NCBI GenBank assembly: GCA_030538425.1
Contig: JAUNTZ010000017.1
Span: 1 to 49,378, forward strand
Direction: 5' to 3'
Origin: Paracoccus sp. (in: a-proteobacteria)
GTDB lineage: Bacteria; Pseudomonadota; Alphaproteobacteria; Rhodobacterales; Rhodobacteraceae
Length of the DNA stretch: 49,378 bases
Below, piece after piece: positions 44,123 to 49,378 of this stretch. Every line of letters starts with the position of its first letter. Positions within the stretch are counted from its first letter, which is position 1. Made by a program: the position numbers and the translations under genes. The notes under the pieces were generated by a model. The model saw nothing but the letters and a program-made list of their open reading frames with translations, was not told the origin of the DNA and did no database searches.

Positions 44123-45297
44123 GCCGCGCCTTTCTCATCGTGATGGATTCACTCGGCATCGGCGGCGCGCCGGATGCTGACCGTTTCTTTAACCAAACCC
44201 GCCCTGATACCGGCGCGAATACGCTGGCCCATATCGCGCAGGCCCGCCCGCTTCATATGCCGCATCTGGACTGCTTGGGTCTTGGCGCGGCGGTCAGGCT
44301 GGCCTCCGGGGCGGATGCGCCGGGCTTGGGGGCCGCGCCGCAAGGGCTTTGGGGGGCCGCGACCGAGGTCTCGCCCGGCAAGGATACGCCATCGGGGCAT
44401 TGGGAAATCGCGGGCGTGCCGGTGCCTTGGGACTGGCATTATTTCCCCACCACCGACCCCGTTTTCCCGCCCGATCTGGTGGCCGAGATCTGCCAGATCG
44501 CCGGGACCGACGGTATTCTGGGCAATTGCCACGCCTCGGGGACGGAGATCATCGCAGAGCTGGGTGAGGCGCATCTGCGCACCGGCTGGCCGATCTGTTA
44601 CACCTCGGCCGATAGCGTGTTCCAGATCGCCGCGCATGAAGAGGCGTTCGGGCTGCGGCACCTGCTGGATCTGTGCGAAGGCATCGCGCCGCGCCTGCAT
44701 GCGATGCGCGTGGGAAGGGTGATTGCGCGGCCCTTTACCGGCCCGCCCGGCGGTTTTGCGCGCACACCGAACCGCCGCGATTACGCCATCGCGCCGCCTG
44801 CGCCGACCTTGCTTGATGTCGCTCAGGGTGCGGGTCGCGTCACCCATGCCATCGGCAAGATCGGCGATATTTTCAGCCATCGCGGCATCTCGCATCTCCA
44901 TAAAGGTGCCTCCGACGCCGATCTGGCCGCCCATCTGATCCGGCTTGGCGACGAGGCCCAGCCGGGCAGCCTGACCTTCGCGAATTTTGTCGAATTTGAC
45001 AGCCTCTTCGGCCATCGTCGCGATGTTGAGGGCTATCACCGACAGCTTGAATGGTTCGACACGGTGGCGGGCGCGTTGATCTCGCGGCTGCGCCCGGGCG
45101 ATCTGGCGATCTTTACCGCCGATCACGGCAATGACCCCAGCTGGAGCGGCACCGATCACACCCGCGAACGTGTGCCGGTTCTGGGCGCGGGGCTTGGGCC
45201 GCGCGCGGTGGGGCAGGTGGGCTTTGCCGATATCGGTGCCTCGGTCGCGGCCCATCTGGGGATAGGGCCGACGCATCGGGGGCGGTCTTTCCTGTGA
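44119..45297 (+). CDS. deoB: Phosphopentomutase
   Basis: It interconverts (deoxy)ribose 1- and 5-phosphates, taking the products of DeoA and other nucleoside phosphorylases toward central metabolism. It is an alkaline-phosphatase-fold metalloenzyme of 392 residues. The N-terminal metal Asp lies in VMDSLGIGGAPDA, the nucleophile Thr region in SPGKDTPSGHWE, and the C-terminal metal sites in FTADHGNDPSWSGTDHTRE. The cap domain lies between. It overlaps deoA and add by four bases each. Confidence 0.96.
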   Translation: MSRAFLIVMDSLGIGGAPDADRFFNQTRPDTGANTLAHIAQARPLHMPHLDCLGLGAAVRLASGADAPGLGAAPQGLWGAATEVSPGKDTPSGHWEIAGVPVPWDWHYFPTTDPVFPPDLVAEICQIAGTDGILGNCHASGTEIIAELGEAHLRTGWPICYTSADSVFQIAAHEEAFGLRHLLDLCEGIAPRLHAMRVGRVIARPFTGPPGGFARTPNRRDYAIAPPAPTLLDVAQGAGRVTHAIGKIGDIFSHRGISHLHKGASDADLAAHLIRLGDEAQPGSLTFANFVEFDSLFGHRRDVEGYHRQLEWFDTVAGALISRLRPGDLAIFTADHGNDPSWSGTDHTRERVPVLGAGLGPRAVGQVGFADIGASVAAHLGIGPTHRGRSFL

Positions 45298-46256
45298 GAA
45301 GCCTTCCGAAAGTTGAGCTGCATCTGCATCTGGAAGGCGCCGCCCCGCCCGGCTTTGTGCGCGATCTGGCGCGGCATTATGGTGAGGATCTGGGCGGGAT
45401 CTTTGATGCCCAAGGTCACTATCAATACAATGATTTCAACGACTTCCTGCGCGTTTATGAGGCCGCGACAAGCGTGATCCGAAGCCCCCGCGACTATGCG
45501 CGGCTGTTGGATGTGGTCCTTGAAAACGCCGCAGAGCACGGCGCGATCTATGTCGAGCTTTTCGTCTCGCCCGAGTTTTGTGGCGGCGCCGACTTGGCCG
45601 CCTGGCGCGACTATCTGGCCGCGATGGAAGAGGTCGCCCGCGCCCGGTCGGGCCAGATCGAAAGCCGCGCCATCGTCACCCCGATCCGCCATTTCGGTCC
45701 AGACCGTGCCCGCCGCTCTGCCATCTGCGCGGCTGAGACCGCCGGGACCTGGGTCGCCGGGCTTGGGCTGGCAGGGGCCGAAACCGTTGGCCGCGCCACC
45801 GATTTCGCTTGGAGTTTCGACTGCGCGCGCGAGGCCGGCTTGGGCCTGACCTGCCATGCGGGCGAATGGGGCGGGCCGGAATCGGTGCGCGACGCGCTGT
45901 CGCTTGGGGTCACGCGGCTGGGCCACGGCGTCCGCGCGATCGAGGACCCGGCGCTTGTCCGCGAACTGGCACAGCGCGGCACCACGCTTGAGGTCTGCCC
46001 CGGCTCGAATGTGGCGCTTGGGCTTTATGACTGGCCCGACCACCCGATTGCGCGTCTGGCCGATGCCGGGGTTCGGGTGACCGTCTCGACCGATGATCCG
46101 CCGTTTTTCCACACCGATTTGTCCCATGAATACAACCGTCTGGCCGATCATTTCGGCTGGTCCGAGGCGGAGTTCGCAGAGCTGAACCGCAACGCTCTGG
46201 CCGCAGCATTCTGCGATGATGACACCCGCGCAGCCCTTGCCGCGCGATTTGATTGA
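45294..46256 (+). CDS. add: Adenosine deaminase
   Basis: It deaminates adenosine and deoxyadenosine to inosine forms. It has 320 residues and starts at GTG (45294), overlapping the deoB stop as GTGA. Metal ligands His10 and His12 are in VELHLHLEG. The catalytic Glu region is [15 protein letters not shown], a further His is in RLGHGVRAI, and the metal Asp pair is in VSTDDPPFF. The length is slightly short for the family but all sites are present. Adenine deaminase is a less likely alternative within the same superfamily. Confidence 0.92.
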   Translation: MRSLPKVELHLHLEGAAPPGFVRDLARHYGEDLGGIFDAQGHYQYNDFNDFLRVYEAATSVIRSPRDYARLLDVVLENAAEHGAIYVELFVSPEFCGGADLAAWRDYLAAMEEVARARSGQIESRAIVTPIRHFGPDRARRSAICAAETAGTWVAGLGLAGAETVGRATDFAWSFDCAREAGLGLTCHAGEWGGPESVRDALSLGVTRLGHGVRAIEDPALVRELAQRGTTLEVCPGSNVALGLYDWPDHPIARLADAGVRVTVSTDDPPFFHTDLSHEYNRLADHFGWSEAEFAELNRNALAAAFCDDDTRAALAARFD

Positions 46257-46266
46257 AAGGCCCCAT

Positions 46267-46896
46267 ATGCAGCATCTGACCATCGTCGATCACCCGCTTG
46301 TCCAGCACAAGCTGACCCTGATGCGCCGCGCCGATACCTCGACCGCCGGTTTTCGCCAGCTTCTGCGAGAGATCTCGCTGTTGCTGGCCTATGAGGTCAC
46401 GCGCGAGCTGGAACTGACCACCGCCCGGATCCAGACCCCGCTGACCCAGATGGACGCCCCGCTGCTTGAGGGCAAAAAGCTGGCGCTTGTCTCGATCCTG
46501 CGGGCGGGGAACGGTCTTCTGGACGGCATACTTGAGCTGATTCCGGCGGCGCGGGTGGGGTTTGTGGGCCTCTATCGCGACCCCGAAACGCTGCAACCCG
46601 TGCAATATTATTCCAAGCTGCCCAAAGAGCTGGACGCGCGCATGACCATCGTCGTTGACCCGATGCTGGCGACCGGAAATTCCTCGGTCGCGGCGATTGA
46701 TCTGTTGAAGGCCGAGGGGGCGAAAAACCTGCGTTTCCTGTGTCTTTTGGCCTCGCCCGAGGGGGTGGCACGGATGCGAGAGGCCCATCCCGACGTGCCG
46801 GTGGTCACCGCCGCGCTTGACGAAAAGCTGGACGAACACGGCTATATCGTGCCGGGTCTGGGCGATGCGGGCGACCGGATGTTCGGCACGAAATAG
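46267..46896 (+). CDS. upp: Uracil phosphoribosyltransferase
   Basis: Upp forms UMP from uracil and PRPP, closing the salvage path begun by cdd and deoA. Start 46267 gives 209 residues opening [20 protein letters not shown], after GAAAGGCCC. Ligand loops are [12 protein letters not shown] and the PRPP motif [11 protein letters not shown]; the uracil loop near the C-terminus is [13 protein letters not shown]. It follows add after 10 bp and is the last gene of the operon. Confidence 0.97.
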   Translation: MQHLTIVDHPLVQHKLTLMRRADTSTAGFRQLLREISLLLAYEVTRELELTTARIQTPLTQMDAPLLEGKKLALVSILRAGNGLLDGILELIPAARVGFVGLYRDPETLQPVQYYSKLPKELDARMTIVVDPMLATGNSSVAAIDLLKAEGAKNLRFLCLLASPEGVARMREAHPDVPVVTAALDEKLDEHGYIVPGLGDAGDRMFGTK

Positions 46897-46966
46897 CGCG
46901 GATTAACCCGATCTCAACAGTTTGGCTTTAGGGCTAGGGACCAGAGATAACGAATCGGTCCGGCTC

Positions 46967-47992
46967 ATGGCTTTGATATTGCGGGTTTTCCTTTTTGTGA
47001 TGCTGTCGGCGGTGGCCGCGCGGGCTGAATTGCGCCCGGCCGAACTGCCGCCTGACGATTTCGCGGCGGGTCAATATATCGACAGCCGGGGTTGCGTGTT
47101 CAGGCGCAACGGCACGGTCTGGTCCGCCGTCATGCTGGATGATGCCCAGGTTTGCGGCTATCCGCCCAGTTTCGGCGCGGCGGATGCGGGCGCGATTGCG
47201 CCACGCACGCAACTGAGCGCGCCCGCGCTTGAGCAGATCGAACAGGAATTGCTGGTCGCGGTGGCGTCGGGCGGTGATCTTGAGGGGGCGGAGGGATGGG
47301 CGGTCGCAGCGGCACCTTCGGCTGGCGCGACGGCAGCAGCGCCGCAGCCTCAGCGCCCCGCTGCGACGGTGCCGCCGCAAGACGCGGCGACTGCTTCCCG
47401 CGGCCCGAGCATCCCGGAGGATCTGTCCCGCGCCGTCGCCGCCGCGCCCGCGCTGCAAGGCGCGACCCGCTCGGGGCGCAACAGCCAGATGTGTGAACTC
47501 ATGGGGCTTGGTCCCGCCGATGGCAGCGCGATTGATGCGACCGGAGAATGTGGCGCGGCACTGATGCGGCGGCCTGTGCCCACGACGAATGCGGGGGCCG
47601 CAAGGACGCAGGCTGCGGCCCCTGCCAGTGCGGCGCCTGCCGCCCCGGTGGCGCGGGTTGAGCCAGCCGGGCGTCCGGCGGCGGCTGGGCCACAGCGCAA
47701 CGCTGCGCAACCGCCGTCGCGCAGCGCCCCCATCCGCCCGACGCGCAACCCGGCTGAGATGGTCCCCGACGGCGCGCGCTATGTTCACCTTGGCCGCTTT
47801 GCCGAACCCGAGGCGGTTGCGCGCGCGATCAGCGATCTGACGGGCATGGGCTATCGCGCGCTCGCCTCGCGCAGCGCCGAGGATGACGCGCCCCGTCTTG
47901 TCGTGGCCGGACCGTTCGAGACGCGCGAAAGACTGGTCTCGGCGCTCGACCATATCCGGCGCGCGGGCTACCCGGCGGCGCGGGCGCGCTAG
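46967..47992 (+). CDS. SPOR-domain secreted protein
   Basis: This envelope protein of 341 residues starts at 46967, giving the signal peptide MALILRVFLFVMLSAVAARA. The mature part begins with a short folded region containing two cysteines (RGCVFRRNGTVWSAVMLDDA, VCGY). A long Ala/Pro-rich low-complexity stretch (about 110-265) follows. The C-terminal SPOR domain (about 270-341, RYVHLGRFAEPEAVARAISD...) binds denuded septal peptidoglycan in known cases. A role at the division site is likely but not proven. Confidence 0.85.
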   Translation: MALILRVFLFVMLSAVAARAELRPAELPPDDFAAGQYIDSRGCVFRRNGTVWSAVMLDDAQVCGYPPSFGAADAGAIAPRTQLSAPALEQIEQELLVAVASGGDLEGAEGWAVAAAPSAGATAAAPQPQRPAATVPPQDAATASRGPSIPEDLSRAVAAAPALQGATRSGRNSQMCELMGLGPADGSAIDATGECGAALMRRPVPTTNAGAARTQAAAPASAAPAAPVARVEPAGRPAAAGPQRNAAQPPSRSAPIRPTRNPAEMVPDGARYVHLGRFAEPEAVARAISDLTGMGYRALASRSAEDDAPRLVVAGPFETRERLVSALDHIRRAGYPAARAR

Positions 47993-47994
47993 GG

Positions 47995-49050
47995 TCAGTC
48001 GGCGCAGATCTGCTGCGCCAGGACCCAGTCGCGGTCGGGAATAAGCGCCTGTTCTGCCGCCCCGCCACGGTCGAGCGCCATCAGCTCGGCTGTCGCGGCG
48101 GCATCGAGGCCAAGCGATTGCGCATAGGGCGCAAGCGGGATCTGCCGCGCGGCAAATTGCGCGGCGAGTTGCGACGGATCGGCGGGTTCGGGGGGCGTTG
48201 AAATCAACGTCTCACCATAGCCCTCCATCGCGCCCGCGGGCAGCGTCCCGCTTGTCAACAGGCTCAGCACATTGCGCAGCCCCGCATATTCAAGCGCCGC
48301 AAGCATGGGCGAGGCCCGCCCGGCGGCCATTTCGGCAGCAACAAGATGTCCGGCCAGAATATCGGGGCTGTCCTCGCCGCTGACCAGATCACGCGGAACG
48401 ACGGCAAGCCCGCCGGGCAGGATCATCGCGGTCTCGAATCGCTGCGGCAGGACCACCAGCCGGGCCTGTTCGCCCAGACTTCGCGCGGCGATCCGCGACA
48501 GCACGGCCTGCGCCTCGGGCTGACGGCAGGGCGCCCCGGTCGAGCGGATCAGATCGGCAAGAACGGCGCGGCCGATCTCGTCCCGCTCGGATTGCGGGGT
48601 GATCTGGGCGGCATGGCGGGTCAGCGCACCGGGCAGCCAGAACAGCGCGAACCCGGCCATCAACAGCGCCGCCCCCCACATCAGCCGCCCGCGCAAGCGG
48701 CCCGGATGCGGCCTGCGGGCCTCGATTGCGCGGTGAAGCTCGGCAATGGCGGCCAGCATGGTCTCATCGTCGATCTCGACATATTCACCGCCCGGATTTT
48801 CGCTGTGGTGCCGCCCCTGCGCGCGCGGCGCCCCGGCCGGCGCAAATCGCGCGGGCATCTCGCCGGGATTGAGCCGCGTGACGGCGGGCAAGGACCAATG
48901 CGCCAGAGGCGCGTCCGATTTGGGGTCGCTGACCACCAATGTCGCCTCACCGACCGAGACGATCACTTCGCGCAACTGCGCCCCCGCCCCAGGCCGCCAA
49001 CTGGCCTGCGCCTCAAGCCGCTGAAATTTTGTCAAAGCCGTTTTGCGCAA
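47995..49050 (-). CDS. Membrane protein with degenerate M48-like domain
   Basis: This is a protein of about 351 residues if it starts at the TTG at 49050, which follows AAGCGGGGC. No ATG fits, and the frame further upstream is spacer-like. The cytosolic N-terminal part (1-120) contains a beta-rich LREVIVSVGEATLVVSD. One membrane helix lies at about 123-143. The following domain resembles periplasmic M48-type peptidases (RLVVLPQRFETAMILPGGLA), but where HExxH is expected it reads AGHLVAAE (His235, Glu240), so catalysis is doubtful. A TATCCT -10-like box lies at 49114-49119. The start codon is uncertain. Confidence 0.65.
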   Translation of the reverse strand: MRKTALTKFQRLEAQASWRPGAGAQLREVIVSVGEATLVVSDPKSDAPLAHWSLPAVTRLNPGEMPARFAPAGAPRAQGRHHSENPGGEYVEIDDETMLAAIAELHRAIEARRPHPGRLRGRLMWGAALLMAGFALFWLPGALTRHAAQITPQSERDEIGRAVLADLIRSTGAPCRQPEAQAVLSRIAARSLGEQARLVVLPQRFETAMILPGGLAVVPRDLVSGEDSPDILAGHLVAAEMAAGRASPMLAALEYAGLRNVLSLLTSGTLPAGAMEGYGETLISTPPEPADPSQLAAQFAARQIPLAPYAQSLGLDAAATAELMALDRGGAAEQALIPDRDWVLAQQICAD

Positions 49051-49378
49051 TCCATGCCCCGCTTTCTGCGCGACCAGATTATCCTGCGCGGGGCGGTGGT
49101 CAATCGCTGGCTGAGGATAGGCGGGTTTGGGGCGGGAGGACAGTCGGTTTTTGGGGCTGTGCTGTGAACGGACAAAGCGTAGTGCCCTCGGCATCGCCCG
49201 CGCGGGGGAATCCGGGACTCGCGCAGTTGGCGTGGTGGCGGGGCAACGGCGCGGGGTGGTGTTATTGACCAGATGCAGAAGGATTGGGGCGGTTGGCGCG
49301 TTGTTCTAAACTTCTTGCCTCAAGGCGTTAAGGCACGTCTAAAACTGCTTGCCTAAAATACCCAGGCCGGGACAATCC
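49051..49378. other. Gene-free end of window
   Basis: No gene is supported here. A minus-strand -10-like TATCCT (49114-49119) probably serves the gene ending at 47995. Near the edge an 18-base block is repeated with a 34-bp period (49303-49320 and 49337-49354, TCTAAA.CT.CTTGCCT); its role is unknown and the window ends soon after. Confidence 0.5.

Noticed and set aside
1-49378. CRISPR arrays, rRNA, insertion sequences, prophage genes
   Set aside because: No short regularly spaced repeats with unique spacers, no rRNA signature, and no transposase, integrase or phage structural motifs were seen.

Overview
The window is a GC-rich chromosomal stretch from an alphaproteobacterium of the Rhodobacteraceae, most likely Paracoccus or a close relative. 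The best pointer is a cytochrome c550 gene (cycA) followed by cytochrome aa3 subunit I (ctaD). I recall this order from Paracoccus denitrificans, and both products read as close orthologues of the P. denitrificans proteins. Most genes are core metabolism and housekeeping. No rRNA, CRISPR array, prophage or intact insertion sequence was seen, and there is one tRNA.

Layout. 1-1.0 kb: an AT-rich accessory membrane/coiled-coil protein. 1.1-9.9 kb: prmA and msrA (coupled), a YeeE/YedE transporter, hrpB, a YcjX/TIGR01620 pair, and a Ppx/GppA phosphatase coupled to rlmE. 10.5-11.6 kb: two diverged tandem copies of the rlmE 3' end in non-coding DNA. 11.6-14.1 kb: a CPBP membrane protein and aspS. 14.15-15.45 kb: gene-free DNA built from degenerate ~306-336 bp repeats. 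15.5-20.3 kb: an acetyltransferase, a receiver protein, methylmalonyl-CoA epimerase with DUF1467, a nitroreductase, a YggU protein, an M48 lipoprotein and a small protein with an elaborate promoter. 20.3-30.0 kb: ilvB-ilvN, bpt, glnE, an MshEN-glycosyltransferase 2 fusion and carA. 30.2-36.6 kb: YqeY, an O-acetyltransferase, tRNA-Leu(GAG), lipB, cycA, ctaD, then a broken VOC gene that hosts an AT-rich Imm11-like orphan immunity gene, and DUF2244. 36.6-42.3 kb: a YhhY-like GNAT preceded by a tandem array of micro-ORF cassettes, DUF3008, prpE and maeB. 42.4-46.9 kb: cdd-deoA-deoB-add-upp, a compact nucleoside salvage operon. 47-49.1 kb: a SPOR protein and a degenerate M48-like membrane protein.

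How the genes work together. prpE and mce are two steps of propionate assimilation through methylmalonyl-CoA, and maeB links C4 acids to pyruvate. ilvBN, carA and glnE belong to amino acid, pyrimidine and nitrogen metabolism. cycA and ctaD form an electron donor and oxidase pair. The cdd-upp operon turns deoxynucleosides and nucleosides into bases, sugar phosphates and UMP.

The most unusual signal is at 37.20-37.60 kb on the minus strand. Three tandem ~150 bp cassettes each carry a -10-like TATCCT box exactly six bases before a start codon (ATG, ATG, GTG) of a short ORF whose N-termini resemble each other. The cassette next to the GNAT gene also has a good -35 box, and a hairpin lies between its micro-ORF and the GNAT. 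The middle cassette ends in a factor-independent terminator that overlaps its own stop codon. This looks like a leaderless leader-peptide or attenuator element that has been tandemly duplicated. Two other spacers (10.5-11.1 and 14.15-15.0 kb) also hold three-copy degenerate tandem repeats, which suggests a general mode of spacer growth in this genome.
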